Below, piece by piece: positions 38,068-49,243 of a stretch of 64,000 nucleotides of DNA. The translations under genes and the position numbers were made by a program. Source of the stretch: Hyphomicrobium facile (GTDB lineage: Bacteria; Pseudomonadota; Alphaproteobacteria; Rhizobiales; Hyphomicrobiaceae); assembly GCF_900116175.1 (NCBI RefSeq), contig NZ_FPCH01000002.1:682001-746000 (forward strand), in the 5' to 3' direction. The number at the start of each line of letters is the position of its first letter. Within the stretch, counting starts at the first letter, position 1. The notes under the pieces are model-generated. The model did no database searches, had not been told where the DNA came from, and saw only the letters and a program-made list of their open reading frames with translations.

Positions 38068-38095
38068 AAATGGGGACCGGCGTCCCGCAAACAAG
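38068..38095 (-). promoter_or_regulatory. Candidate RpoH (heat-shock sigma) promoter of lon
   Basis: On the minus strand, CTTGTTT (38089-38095) is followed by a 13-base spacer and CCCCATTT (38068-38075). This closely matches the sigma-32 consensus CTTGAAA, 13-17 bases, CCCCATNT. It points toward lon, whose start codon is 205 bases downstream, in the spacer after clpX. Heat-shock control of lon is known in E. coli; here it is inferred from the motif. Confidence 0.6.
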
Positions 38096-38138
38096 TCCCG
38101 GGACCAAGCCCCCGGAAGGCCGTTATTGTCGCGATGGG

Positions 38139-39389
<1,251 letters not shown>

Positions 39390-39737
39390 TTGTTCTCACC
39401 TTCCGTGCAAGACCCATCAATGCGATGTTCTTGCTTTGGCCCGCCATTCACGTCCGGCACTGAGCCGATTCTACGGCGACGTGAACCTCATAACCAATCT
39501 GAGCACGCTAACGTTCGCGAGATCAAGATTGGATTAATGGAGCCCAGGCCGCCATGGGCCGCAAGCGGCGCTATTGCCACAGTTGATAAATGATCAGGCA
39601 ACTACGCCAATTCAATGCGATAATTTACCTAAACGCCCCAGCGGCGTGCCGCGTTTGTTCTTAGCCGTCCCGGCGTGCGCTCTGTCCAAAGAACTCTGCG
39701 CACGCGACGGGCGACTTAAGTGTTGTCGCTGCACTCG
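39390..39737. other. Intergenic between clpX and clpP
   Basis: About 350 bases without a convincing gene. The size suggests that clpX has its own promoter separate from clpP, but no clear -35/-10 or heat-shock motif was found. Confidence 0.4.
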
Positions 39738-40388
39738 TCAACCTGACGATTTGCTCTCGAATACGCCGGCGTCGACCTCGTCGCGGTTTTCGAGGACCTT
39801 GTCGATGATGCCGAAATCGCGGGCCTGGTCGGCGGTCATGAAGTAATCGCGGTCGAGAGTTTTATCGATCATCTCGTAGGTCTGACCTGTGTGTTTCACA
39901 TAGGTCTCGTTGAGACGGCGCTTCATCTTGATGATGTCCTCGGCGTGGCGCTCGATATCGGACGCCTGCCCGGAGAACCCGCCCGACGGCTGATGCACCA
40001 TGATGCGCGCGTTCGGGAGCGCATAGCGCATACCCTTCGCACCGGCGCAGAGCAGAAGCGAGCCCATCGACGCAGCTTGACCGATGCACAGCGTTGCGAC
40101 CTGCGGCTTCACGAACTGCATCGTGTCGTAGATCGCCATTCCCGCCGTCACCACGCCACCCGGCGAGTTGATGTACATCGAGATCTCTTTTTTCGGGTTC
40201 TCGGATTCGAGGAACAAAAGCTGCATGCAGATCGATGCAGCCATGTGGTCTTCGACCGGTCCCGTTACGAAGATGATCCGCTCTTTCAAGAGGCGCGAAG
40301 GCAGGTCGTAGCCGCGCTCGCCGCGCGTCGTCTGCTCGACGACCATCGGCCAGAATGTATTCGTCAAAGTACTTACCGGATCGCGCAT
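39738..40388 (-). CDS. clpP: ATP-dependent Clp protease proteolytic subunit
   Basis: 216-aa serine protease subunit that assembles into tetradecamers and works with ClpX. The catalytic serine is in [14 protein letters not shown], the histidine in [15 protein letters not shown], and the aspartate near [15 protein letters not shown] and the following [11 protein letters not shown]. The N-terminal part has [20 protein letters not shown] and [13 protein letters not shown], which are typical. Same strand and order (tig-clpP-clpX-lon) as in other alphaproteobacteria. Confidence 0.98.
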   Translation of the reverse strand: MRDPVSTLTNTFWPMVVEQTTRGERGYDLPSRLLKERIIFVTGPVEDHMAASICMQLLFLESENPKKEISMYINSPGGVVTAGMAIYDTMQFVKPQVATLCIGQAASMGSLLLCAGAKGMRYALPNARIMVHQPSGGFSGQASDIERHAEDIIKMKRRLNETYVKHTGQTYEMIDKTLDRDYFMTADQARDFGIIDKVLENRDEVDAGVFESKSSG

Positions 40389-40486
40389 CGCCTTCGTCTT
40401 TCCTAATTTCGGCCGGCCCGTTCAGCAGACCGGCCAGACTCGCACGCTTCAGTCTCTAGCTTTCACCGCTCTGCAGATGAAGGCAA

Positions 40487-41845
40487 TCAGCGTTCGGTCG
40501 CTTCTTCGACGGCCTTCAACAATTCGTCCCGCGTGACTTTCTTCTCCACCGGCTTTGCGGTTTCGATGACGTGGTCGATGACCTTGTCTTCGAAGATCGG
40601 AGCGCGAAGCTCGGCCAGGGCGCCCGGCGTCTTCTCGTAGTATTCGTAGACCTGCTTTTCCCGGCCCGGGTAGCGCCGAGCTTGCTCTACGAGCGCGCGA
40701 CGCAACTCATCCTGGGAAACGGTCAGATTGTTCTTTTCTCCGATCTCGCCGATCACGAGGCCAAGGCGAACCCGGCGTTCGGCAATACCACGGTACTCGG
40801 CGCGAGCCTCGTCCTCGGTTTTGCCTTCGTCGGCGAGCGTCTTGTTCGTGGCTTTGAGATTGTTCTCGAGCTGTGTCCATATATTGTTGAATTCGAAATC
40901 AACAAGAGAGGCGGGAAGCTCGAACGTGTGCGCCGTATCGAGGGCGTCGAGAATCTCACGCTTCAGCTTCGCCCGCGACGCTTGGTCATACTCGCGCTTG
41001 ATCTGCTCGGTTACGAAACCGCGCAGCTGCTCGAGACTTTCAGCGCCCAGGCCCTTTGCGAAGTCTTCGTCGATCTCCGGTGTCCGGGGCTTCGCGACCG
41101 CCGTCACCTTCACGTCGAACTGCGCCGTTTTTCCGGCCAACGCCTGCATCGGGTAATCTTCGGGGAACGTCGCGTCCACGACCTTCTCGTCGCCGGCCTT
41201 CAGGCCGACGAGGCCTTCCTCAAAGCCCGGAATAAACTGCTTTTTCCCGATGACGAGGCTTTGGCCTTCGGCGGAACCGCCTTCGAAGGCTTCGCCATCG
41301 ATCTTGCCGACGAAGTTCATCGTCACGAGGTCGCCCTCGGAGGCTGCGCGGCCATCTTCGGGATCGTAGGCCGTGTTGCGCTCGGCGAGGCTCGTCAGCG
41401 CCTTCTCGATTGCGGCATCATCGACTTCGGCGACGAGGCGCTCGAGCTTCAGCGACGACAGGTCTGCGAGCGGAATTGGCGGCAGAACCTCGAACGACAT
41501 TTTGTAGGCGAGATCGCCTTCGCCGTTGGCGATCTTCTCGAACGTCTGCTCGTTGAAATCGACAAGCTCGACCTTCGGCTGTTGCGCCGGGCGCTCGTTG
41601 CGATCCTTGATGGCCTGAGCGCTCGTGTCGTTGAGCGTCTGCTCCATCACTTCCTGCATCAACGACTTGCCGTAGACCTTTTTCAGGTGCGTCAGCGGGA
41701 CCTTGCCGCGACGAAAACCTTTGATCTGCACACGGTCTTTGAGTTCATCAAGGCGAGATGTGAAGCGCTCGTTGAGCTCTGCGCGACCGACAACCACCTC
41801 GAGGGTGCGCTTCAATCCGTCTCGTGCCGTTTCCGTGACTTGCAT
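40487..41845 (-). CDS. tig: Trigger factor (ribosome-associated chaperone and prolyl isomerase)
   Basis: 452-aa chaperone. The N-terminal ribosome-binding domain has the signature FRRGKVPLTHLKKVYG (residues about 43-58), followed by an FKBP-type prolyl isomerase domain (DLVTMNFVGKIDGEAFEGGS; FIPGFEEGLVGLKAGDEKVV) and a long helical C-terminal domain. The C-terminal tail is Glu/Thr-rich (DELLKAVEEATER). First gene of the tig-clpP-clpX-lon block; divergent from the formate dehydrogenase operon. Confidence 0.97.
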   Translation of the reverse strand: MQVTETARDGLKRTLEVVVGRAELNERFTSRLDELKDRVQIKGFRRGKVPLTHLKKVYGKSLMQEVMEQTLNDTSAQAIKDRNERPAQQPKVELVDFNEQTFEKIANGEGDLAYKMSFEVLPPIPLADLSSLKLERLVAEVDDAAIEKALTSLAERNTAYDPEDGRAASEGDLVTMNFVGKIDGEAFEGGSAEGQSLVIGKKQFIPGFEEGLVGLKAGDEKVVDATFPEDYPMQALAGKTAQFDVKVTAVAKPRTPEIDEDFAKGLGAESLEQLRGFVTEQIKREYDQASRAKLKREILDALDTAHTFELPASLVDFEFNNIWTQLENNLKATNKTLADEGKTEDEARAEYRGIAERRVRLGLVIGEIGEKNNLTVSQDELRRALVEQARRYPGREKQVYEYYEKTPGALAELRAPIFEDKVIDHVIETAKPVEKKVTRDELLKAVEEATER

Positions 41846-41861
41846 CGCCGTATCCTATTGC

Positions 41862-41881
41862 AGGTGCAGGCCACTGCACCT
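41862..41881 (-). other. Hairpin in the tig leader
   Basis: Perfect 8-base stem AGGTGCAG (41862-41869) and CTGCACCT (41874-41881) with a 4-base loop, ending 17 bases before the tig start codon and just upstream of its AGGA-type ribosome site. It may stabilise the 5' end of the mRNA or affect initiation; this is inference. Confidence 0.35.
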
Positions 41882-42330
41882 CGCCGTTCAACTATTTGGG
41901 GAGACGCCGGCGCGTCTACAAAGCGCTAGCGCCGCCGGCTGCGCAATACCGGTGCGGGCAGACGTTGCCCTCCAGCTATTGCGTTGAATTTGCTACGTTT
42001 TTTAAACCACCGCGTGCCGCGGATTCATAACAGTCCCTGGAGGGGTGCCAGCATCGCGCGCCTGGAAGCCTAAGGGAGGCCTTAAACAGCCTTTCAGCGA
42101 GATTGGCAATACGCTGTCGCGATTGCTTCAAATTTTGAAGTCCGCGCCCGATCGCGGCACGGATCGACGGTGACCAATCCTCCTCGCCGCGGCCGGTCGC
42201 GTGATCACGGAGATGTAAAAAGTTTTATGTAAGACCCAGAGGATACTAGAAATTTTTCGGCAACCTTCCCCGTTTCTGGTATGTTGTTCATGCACGACGG
42301 CGTTTTGCACGCATGAAACGGAGTGCCGGC
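41882..42330. other. Divergent intergenic region between tig and the formate dehydrogenase operon
   Basis: About 450 bases with no recognisable gene. The 120 bases before fdnG are relatively AT-rich and probably contain the promoter. A 7-base inverted repeat with one-base spacer, CTTCAAA-T-TTTGAAG, at 42126-42140 is a candidate operator. No FNR/FixK box (TTGAT-N4-ATCAA) and no clear sigma-54 element was found. Confidence 0.4.
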
Positions 42331-45300
42331 ATGACTCTGACACGCAGAGGCTTCATCAAGCTGTCCGGCGCGACACTCGCGTCATCGAGCATGAGCGCGA
42401 TGGGTTTTGGGGGCTGTGGCGCTGCGCTTGCCGAATCCGTCCGGCCCTACAAGCTCGCCGCCGCCAAAGAGACGCGTAATACTTGCACCTACTGCTCGGT
42501 CGCCTGCGGCATTCTGATCTACACCTCAGGTGACGGCGCCAAGAACGCGCACTCCAACATCATGCACATCGAGGGCGACCCGGATCACCCGGTGAACCGG
42601 GGCACGCTTTGCCCCAAAGGTTCAGCACTCCTCGACGTCGTGCATTCGCCCGGGCGGCTGCAGGTCCCGAAATATCGCGCGCCGGGAAGTAACGAATTCA
42701 AGGAAGTCACGTGGGACTTCGCGCTCGATCGCATCGCCCGGCTGATGAAAGACGATCGCGATGCGAATTTCATCGCCAAGAACGAGAAAGGCCAGACCGT
42801 CAACCGGTGGCTCACGACCGGCATGCTGGCGGCCTCGGCCACATCGAACGAAACCGCGCTGTTGACATGGAAGGTGGCCCGATCCTTCGGAATGCTCGTC
42901 TTCGATAATCAGGCGCGTGTCTGACACGCGCCGACGGTAGCCAGTCTGGCTCCAACATACGGCCGCGGTGCAATGACCAACACTTGGCAGGATATCAAGA
43001 ATGCCAATCTGGTCCTCGTCATGGGCGGCAATGCCGCCGAAGCGCATCCGTGCGGTTTCAAGTGGGTGATCGAAGCCAAGATCCAGAACGCCGCCAGGCT
43101 GATCGTCGTCGATCCGCGCTTTAACCGCACCGCTGCGGTCGCGGACTACCATGCGCCGATCAGGCCAGGAACGGACATCGCGTTCCTGTCGGGCGTCATC
43201 CGGTATCTGTTGGAAACAGACCAAGTGCAGCACGAATACGTGCGCGCCTTTACGAACGCGAGCCTGATCGTCAAAGAGGGCTACAGTTTTGCCGACGGTC
43301 TTTTCAACGGTTACGATGCCGAGACCCACAGCTACGACAAGACGGATTGGGCCTACGAACTCGACGATCAGGGCTTCGCGAAAATCGACGACACGTGGCA
43401 AAATCCGCGTTGCGTCATCAATCTCATGCGCAAGCACGTCGACCGCTACACGCCCGAGATGGTGTCGCGGATCTGCGGAACTCCAATCGATAAATATCTG
43501 TACGTTTGCCAACAGATCGCGTCGACATGCCTTCCCGACAAGGCGATGACGAGCCTCTTCGCGCTCGGCTGGACGCAACATTCCATCGGTTCGCAGAACA
43601 TCCGCACGATGGCGATGGTTCAGCTTCTGCTCGGCAACATTGGCGTTGCGGGCGGCGGCATGAATGCCTTGCGCGGTCATTCCAACATTCAGGGACTTAC
43701 CGACGTCGGGCTGCTATCGAACCAGCTACCCGGCTATCTGACGATGCCCAAAGATGAGGAGCAAACGTTCGACGACTACATGAAGACGCGGCAGTTCAAG
43801 CCGCTGCGTCCGAACCAGATGAGCTACTGGCAGAACTATCGCAAGTTCTTCGTCAGCTTCCAGAAGACGATGTTCGGCGACGCCGCGACGGCCGAGAACA
43901 ACTGGGCTTACGATTACCTGCCCAAGCTCAATCTTCCAATGTACGACATCATCAGGGCCTTCGAGATGATGGTCCATGGCGAGATCAACGGATATATCTG
44001 CCAGGGCTTCAATCCGCTGCAGGCGTTTCCGGAAAAAAACAAGATCCGGCGTGGGCTGAGCAAGCTCAAGTATCTGATCGTCATGGACCCGCTCGACACG
44101 GAGACGGCGCGCTTCTGGGAAGACGTCGGGCCGCTCAATCCATCCGACCCGTCCAAAATTCCGACGGAAGTTTTCCAGCTGCCGACAGCGTGCTTCGCCG
44201 AGGAAGACGGATCACTCGTCAATTCCGCGCGCTGGCTGCAGTGGCACTGGAAAGCGGCGAACTCACCGGCCCAGGCAAAATCCGATATCTGGATCATGTC
44301 CGCGATCTTCCACCGAATCCGGGAGCTATATCGCAAAGAAGGCGGCGCCTTCCCCGATCCCATTCTCAATCTCTCGTGGAAATACACCGATCCCACGAAT
44401 CCAAGCCCTGACGAATTGGCGAAGGACTTGAACGGTAAAACTCTCGCCGACATCAAAGATCCGTCTGGAGCGGTTGTGCTCAAGGCTGGCCAACAGCTCG
44501 ATAGCTTCGGGCAACTTCGCGACGACGGCACGACCGAAAGCGGCTGCTGGGTCTTCACGGGTTGCTACACGGAGAAGGGCAACATGATGGCCCGCCGCGA
44601 TACGTACGATCCGCGCGACCAGGGCATCACGCCGGATTGGGCGTGGGCTTGGCCGGCCAACCGCCGCATTCTCTACAATCGCGCCAGCGCCGACGTTGCC
44701 GGCAATCCGTGGAACCCGGCCAAGCCCATCATCCAATGGAACGGCGATCGCTGGGTCGGTATCGACGTTCCCGATTACGGGCCAACAATCAAACCGTCCG
44801 AAGGCGTTGGCCCCTTCATCATGAACGCCGAGGGCACGGGCCGTTTCTTCGCGCTCGATCAGATGGTGGACGGACCATTCCCCGAGCATTACGAGCCGTT
44901 TGAATCGCCGGTGGAAAATCTTCTGCATCCAAAGGTTCAGAACAACCCGGCAGCCCGCGTCTTTCCGGACGATCGCGCCGACTTCGGAACGTCCGCGGAC
45001 TTCCCGTATGTGGGCACCACCTACCGGCTGACCGAGCACTTCCACTTTTGGACGAAGCACGCGCTGATCAATGCGATCCTGCAGCCGCAGGAATTCATCG
45101 AGATCGGAGAAGTGCTGGCGAACGAAAAAGGTATCGCGAACAACAGCTGGGTACGCCTCAGCTCGAAGCGCGGATACATGATTTGCAAGGCTTTGGTGAC
45201 CAAGCGGATCAAACCGATGATGGTCGCGGGAAAGCCCACGCACGTCATCGGCGTTCCGATCCACTGGGGTTTCACGGGTCTGGCGAAGAAGGGCTATGGC

Positions 45301-45408
45301 GCCAACATACTCACGCCGTCAGTCGGCGACGCCAACACCCAGACGCCGGAATTCAAGGCGTTTCTCGTAAATGTCGAGCCGAGCAACGGACCTGAAGGCG
45401 AGGTCTGA
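42331..45408 (+). CDS. fdnG: Formate dehydrogenase-N type, alpha subunit, selenocysteine-containing
   Basis: Molybdopterin enzyme that oxidises formate on the periplasmic side and passes electrons through FdnH and FdnI to quinone. The full gene (1025 aa) needs TGA at 42922-42924 to be read as selenocysteine, residue 198; Sec196 is the E. coli equivalent. The flanking residues, NQARV before and HAPTVASLAPTYGRGAMTN after, are the FdnG/FdoG active-site sequence. The start at 42331 has CGGAG 7 nt upstream; an ATG at 42313 is an alternative. A twin-arginine signal (LTRRGFIKLSG) precedes the [4Fe-4S] motif CTYCSVACG...LCPKG. The C-terminal molybdopterin-binding domain is complete. First gene of fdnGHI-fdhE; two separate open frames would be a wrong reading. 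Confidence 0.95.
42922..42953 (+). promoter_or_regulatory. Selenocysteine UGA codon and bacterial SECIS hairpin
   Basis: TGA at 42922-42924 is followed after 11 bases by GGTAGCCAGTCTGGCTCC (42936-42953). This folds as GG/CC, a bulged U (42938), AGCC/GGCT, and a loop AGTCT with adjacent G and U. In E. coli fdhF/fdnG the SelB-bound hairpin has the same 11-base spacing, bulged U and loop GU. The match in layout is strong evidence for SelB-dependent decoding. Confidence 0.9.
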
Positions 45409-45419
45409 CGGAGTAGCCG

Positions 45420-46388
45420 ATGACGAACTATCAATCGCAGAACTACATCCGGATCTCGGCGACGACGATTACGCCGCCTGTTGCACGCAACTACGAAGCT
45501 TCCATGGCGAAGCTCATCGATGTCTCGCGGTGCATCGGCTGCAAGGCGTGCCAAGCGGCATGCATGGAATGGAACAACCTTCGCCAGCCGGTCGGGTTGT
45601 TCGACGGCACGTTGAAGAACCCCCCGGACCTCGATCCCGAAGTTTGGACGCTCATGAGGTTTGCAGAATATGAGGACGACAAAGGCAATCTTGAATGGCT
45701 GATCCGGAAGGACGGCTGCATGCATTGCGAAGATCCCGGTTGCCTCAAGGCCTGCCCCGCGCCCGGCGCCATCGTCCAGTACGAGAATGGCATCGTCGAC
45801 TTCATCAGCGAGAACTGCATCGGCTGCGGCTATTGCCTGAAGGGGTGCCCGTTCAACATTCCACGCATCAGCGAGGTCGATCTCAAGTCGTATAAATGTA
45901 CGCTGTGTTCGGATCGCGTAGCCGTCAACCTGGAGCCTGCGTGCGTGAAAGCTTGCCCCACTGGCGCGATCCTGTTCGGCACGAAGAAGAACATGACGGA
46001 CTGGGCCGGCGAGCGCGTCGAGGATTTGAAATCGCGCGGGTACGAACATGCCGGCCTCTATGATCCGCCGGGCGTCAGCGGTACGCACGTCATGTACGTT
46101 CTGCAGCATGCCGATAAGCCGACGATCTACTCGAACCTGCCTGACAATCCCAGGATCAGCCCGACGGTTGATTTCTGGAAGGGGCTCATCAAACCGGTTT
46201 CGCTTGCTGGAATAGCGGCTGCCGCCATTGCGGGCTTCATGCATTGGGTCATCGCCGGTCCGAACGAAGCGCAGCCGGAAGATGAAGACGCAGCCGAGCA
46301 CCTCATCGAAGCCAAGGCGAAGTCTCCGCCACCGCCCGGAGGCGGCGGGAAACCGCAGCGGACAGAGCCAGTGGAGCCTCCAGTATGA
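45420..46388 (+). CDS. fdnH: Formate dehydrogenase-N type, beta (iron-sulfur) subunit
   Basis: 322-aa electron-transfer subunit. Four [4Fe-4S] motifs are visible: [59 protein letters not shown] and [11 protein letters not shown]...[12 protein letters not shown]-terminal transmembrane helix ([20 protein letters not shown]) anchors it in the inner membrane, followed by a cytoplasmic or linker tail rich in proline and glycine. It starts 11 bases after fdnG, with GGAG as ribosome site, and overlaps fdnI by 4 bases. Confidence 0.95.
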   Translation: MTNYQSQNYIRISATTITPPVARNYEASMAKLIDVSRCIGCKACQAACMEWNNLRQPVGLFDGTLKNPPDLDPEVWTLMRFAEYEDDKGNLEWLIRKDGCMHCEDPGCLKACPAPGAIVQYENGIVDFISENCIGCGYCLKGCPFNIPRISEVDLKSYKCTLCSDRVAVNLEPACVKACPTGAILFGTKKNMTDWAGERVEDLKSRGYEHAGLYDPPGVSGTHVMYVLQHADKPTIYSNLPDNPRISPTVDFWKGLIKPVSLAGIAAAAIAGFMHWVIAGPNEAQPEDEDAAEHLIEAKAKSPPPPGGGGKPQRTEPVEPPV

Positions 46389-47059
46389 CCAGACCGCCCG
46401 GAGCATTGACGCGAAACGATACAGTGACGCGGATCAACCACTGGATCACCGCGGCCTGTTTCATATTATTGACGGTTTCCGGACTGTCGATGTTTGATCC
46501 GCTGCTCTATTGGATGTCCAACCTGTTCGGAAGCGGTCAATGGGCACGCGGTGCACATCCGTGGATTGGGATCGTTCTGTTCGTCAGCTACACCGGCCTC
46601 GTCATCCAGTTCTGGCGCGACAACATGTGGAACAGAGACGATATCGCCTGGATGAAGAAGATCGATCGTGTTCTCGCCAATGACGAGGAAGATGTTCCGG
46701 AAGTCGGGCGCTTCAACGCCGGTCAGAAGTTCGTCTTCTGGTCGATGGCGCTGTTGATTCCCATCCTCCTCATTACGGGCCTCATCATTTGGCAAACTTA
46801 TTTCTGGACATGGACGTCCATCCCGACCCAACGTGCCGGCCTCCTCATTCATTCGTTGTGCGCGATCGCCGCGATCCTTATCTGGATCGTACACGTCTAC
46901 GCCGCTATATGGGTCCGCGGATCGATGCGGGCGATGACCCAAGGCTACGTGACGCCCGGCTGGGCGTGGCGTCATCATCGCAAATGGTTTCGTTCGCTGG
47001 TGGCAACGGGGTCCAACGGGCCAAGGCCGAACGTGGTAACGCGAGAGACGCGCGAATGA
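46385..47059 (+). CDS. fdnI: Formate dehydrogenase-N type, gamma (cytochrome b556) subunit
   Basis: 224-aa membrane subunit that carries b-type haems and reduces quinone. Four membrane helices are visible, with candidate haem ligands in [31 protein letters not shown] and [20 protein letters not shown]. The start overlaps the fdnH stop (ATGA). Length is similar to E. coli FdnI (217 aa). The pI and composition fit an inner-membrane protein. Confidence 0.93.
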   Translation: MTRPPGALTRNDTVTRINHWITAACFILLTVSGLSMFDPLLYWMSNLFGSGQWARGAHPWIGIVLFVSYTGLVIQFWRDNMWNRDDIAWMKKIDRVLANDEEDVPEVGRFNAGQKFVFWSMALLIPILLITGLIIWQTYFWTWTSIPTQRAGLLIHSLCAIAAILIWIVHVYAAIWVRGSMRAMTQGYVTPGWAWRHHRKWFRSLVATGSNGPRPNVVTRETRE

Positions 47060-47069
47060 GGTTGCGTTC

Positions 47070-47999
47070 ATGAAACAAGGTGGAACGCCGCCAACCGGCA
47101 AGTGGGTCGGCAACCCGCAGGGCGGCGTCAAAACTCCCGAGGCGTTGTTTTTGCCCAATCCGATGTTGCGTTTTTCCGCAACTGCCGATCGGCTGAGAGC
47201 GTTGTCGGGCGATCATCCCATGGCCGAATGGCTGACGTTCATGGCCGATCTTTCGGATGCGCAATACATCGCGGCGACGGCGCTCGCGCCAATGGCGCCC
47301 ATCGACCGCTCGCTGATCGACCGCTCGGTGGCGGGGCGGATTCCGCCACTCGCTGCCGACGGGCATCACCGCAATTCAGCGTGGCGTGACGGTCTGGCGC
47401 TCATGCTCGATGCGCTCGAAGGAAGCTCGCTTCCGGCGCCCGCGCGCGAGACGATCATCAAAGTGCGCAGCTCGACGACCGAGACAATCGAAGATCTGGC
47501 GGATGGTTTCCTTCGCGATACTGTCCGCGGCGCCGACGCCGGCCCCGCTCTCTATGTGGCTGCGGCACTTCAAGTTTATTTCACGCGGCTCGCAGGGTCA
47601 CTCGACGCTTCGGCGTTGCGACTCCTGCCGCAGCGTGGGCTTTGCCCGTGCTGCGGCTCGACGTCCGTTTCGGGATTGATCACTGCATCGGGAGACGCGC
47701 CCGGAATTCGCTACCTCTATTGTTCGCTGTGCTCGACGGCCTGGAACCACGTGCGCGCGATATGCATCACCTGCGAGAGTTCCCGCAAAGTTTCACTCCA
47801 GGAGATCGAGGGCGGCCCGGGCATTGTCAAAGCAGAGGTCTGCGACGACTGCCAGACGTATGCAAAGATGATCTATCAGATCAAGGATACGAAGGCCGAT
47901 CCTTACGCCGACGACCTCGCGACGCTCGGCCTCGACATCATGGTTTCCGAAGCGGGCTGGGCACGGCACGCACCCAATCCGATGCTTCTCGTCGGGTAG
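47070..47999 (+). CDS. fdhE: Formate dehydrogenase accessory protein FdhE
   Basis: 309-aa cytosolic protein needed for maturation of FDH-N/O enzymes; the E. coli protein has the same length. Rubredoxin-like cysteine pairs are visible in GLCPCCGSTSVSGL, YCSLCSTAWNHVRAICITCE and EVCDDCQTYAKMI, which bind iron. It starts 10 bases after fdnI with GAGG as ribosome site, so it belongs to the fdn operon. The downstream permease is on the opposite strand. Confidence 0.93.
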   Translation: MKQGGTPPTGKWVGNPQGGVKTPEALFLPNPMLRFSATADRLRALSGDHPMAEWLTFMADLSDAQYIAATALAPMAPIDRSLIDRSVAGRIPPLAADGHHRNSAWRDGLALMLDALEGSSLPAPARETIIKVRSSTTETIEDLADGFLRDTVRGADAGPALYVAAALQVYFTRLAGSLDASALRLLPQRGLCPCCGSTSVSGLITASGDAPGIRYLYCSLCSTAWNHVRAICITCESSRKVSLQEIEGGPGIVKAEVCDDCQTYAKMIYQIKDTKADPYADDLATLGLDIMVSEAGWARHAPNPMLLVG

Positions 48000-48020
48000 A
48001 TGAATCTTATAATTTGAGAC

Positions 48021-49088
48021 TTATAATTTGAGGCCGGCGGCAATCAGTCCGGCGATGATGCCAAACACGACGACTCCGCCCGCCACCGTGAGAAGCGTTT
48101 GCGTCCGGAACGATCCGCTGACCATCGCGAGAGATGGCAGGCTCACCGGCGGCAGCGTCAGCAACAGGGCCGCTGCGGGTCCCGCCCCCATGCCGAGCGC
48201 GAGCATGGCTTGAACGATCGGCACCTCGCCTGCTGTCGGGATCACAAACAGCATTCCGGCGACCGCGAATGCCACGATCCAACCGATGTTGTTGTCGACG
48301 GCGGGGCCGATCTCGGGAAATAGCCATGCGCGGGCCGCTCCCAGCAGCAAGACCAGGATTATGTACTCCGGGATCAGGCGCACCGACATCCGCACGAAAA
48401 TTTCTATCCAGCGGACGAACGCGTTCGGGCCCGTCGATCCCGATGTCGCCGAGTTGGCCGTCAGCTCTGCAATGCGCGCTTCGGCTGCTGCGGCCTCCTT
48501 CGGCGTGACCATCAGATTGACGAGGTAGCCGAGACCGAACACCATAGGCACCCCCAAGAGGATGCGGAGAGCTGTCCAATTCCAGCCGAGGACAAACCCC
48601 ATGAACACGAGCGTCGCGGGATTGAGCACCGTATTGCCGAGCCAAAAGGCGATCGCCGCGCCGGGAGACGCCTGACGTTCACGCAGTCCGACGACGACGG
48701 GGGCCGCACAGCACGTGCACATCATGCTCGGCACTGAGAGTATTCCGGCGGTCGCAACAGTGCCGAAGCCTGTCTTGCCCAGCACGCGCGCCACCCAATC
48801 GGCCGGCAGGAGTGCTTGAATTGCCGAGCCTAGCAGAAGGCCGAGCACCATGGCCTGCCAGATGGCTTTGCCGTAAGCCAAGGCGTAGCTGAACGCCGCG
48901 TCCCACGATGGAGCGGGCGGTGCCGCTGCCGTTCCCATCAATATTGAATTTCCGATCGAATGGTTCTCCGCCGCGACGAACGCACGGTTATAGTATGGAA
49001 ACCATTTTACGTAGAAAAGCCCAACGACAGCCAACGTCAGAAAGATGATCCACCTCAGCGTCATCTCGGATTGGCGAGTGGCGTTCAT
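48021..49088 (-). CDS. DUF318/ArsP-type permease, cysteine-rich
   Basis: 355 aa from the ATG at 49088, with a GGAGG ribosome site. Eight or more membrane helices are expected (for example WIIFLTLAVVGLFYVKWFPY; LLLGSAIQALLPADWVARVL; IILVLLLGAARAWLFPEIG; VAGMLFVIPTAGEVPIVQAM). The core motif is ILSVPSMMCTCCAAPVVVGL followed by GNTVLNPATLVFMGFVLGW, typical of the DUF318/ArsP_1 permease family; in ArsP the cysteines handle organoarsenicals. It lies between fdhE and selD on the opposite strand. A selenium-related transport role is possible but unproven. Confidence 0.8.
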   Translation of the reverse strand: MNATRQSEMTLRWIIFLTLAVVGLFYVKWFPYYNRAFVAAENHSIGNSILMGTAAAPPAPSWDAAFSYALAYGKAIWQAMVLGLLLGSAIQALLPADWVARVLGKTGFGTVATAGILSVPSMMCTCCAAPVVVGLRERQASPGAAIAFWLGNTVLNPATLVFMGFVLGWNWTALRILLGVPMVFGLGYLVNLMVTPKEAAAAEARIAELTANSATSGSTGPNAFVRWIEIFVRMSVRLIPEYIILVLLLGAARAWLFPEIGPAVDNNIGWIVAFAVAGMLFVIPTAGEVPIVQAMLALGMGAGPAAALLLTLPPVSLPSLAMVSGSFRTQTLLTVAGGVVVFGIIAGLIAAGLKL

Positions 49089-49096
49089 CCATTCCT

Positions 49097-49116
49097 CCAA
49101 CTGACATTTCGGTTGG
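49097..49116 (-). other. Leader hairpin overlapping the permease ribosome site
   Basis: CCAAC (49097-49101) and GTTGG (49112-49116) can pair. On the minus strand the 3' arm GTTGG runs straight into the GGAGG ribosome site (49094-49098), so two bases of the site are in the stem. This could lower translation of the permease; short stem, weak evidence. Confidence 0.3.
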
Positions 49117-49243
49117 CAATGCGGGTGACGTAATTCTGCCGTGGCGTATACGGATCGTCTACCTATATCCTGGCATGAGGCAAACAGTTTTGTGTCATAT
49201 TCGGTTTTCCTATGAACCTGCGCTCCGCAACGAGGCATGAGAC

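Noticed and set aside
42280-42320. Sigma-54 promoter upstream of fdnG
   Set aside because: GG/GC elements could be placed only with wrong spacing or overlapping the start codon.
42313-45408. Formate dehydrogenase as two genes or a frameshifted pseudogene
   Set aside because: The break is a single in-frame TGA at the known Sec position with a SECIS after it and all sel genes nearby; both sides are fully conserved.
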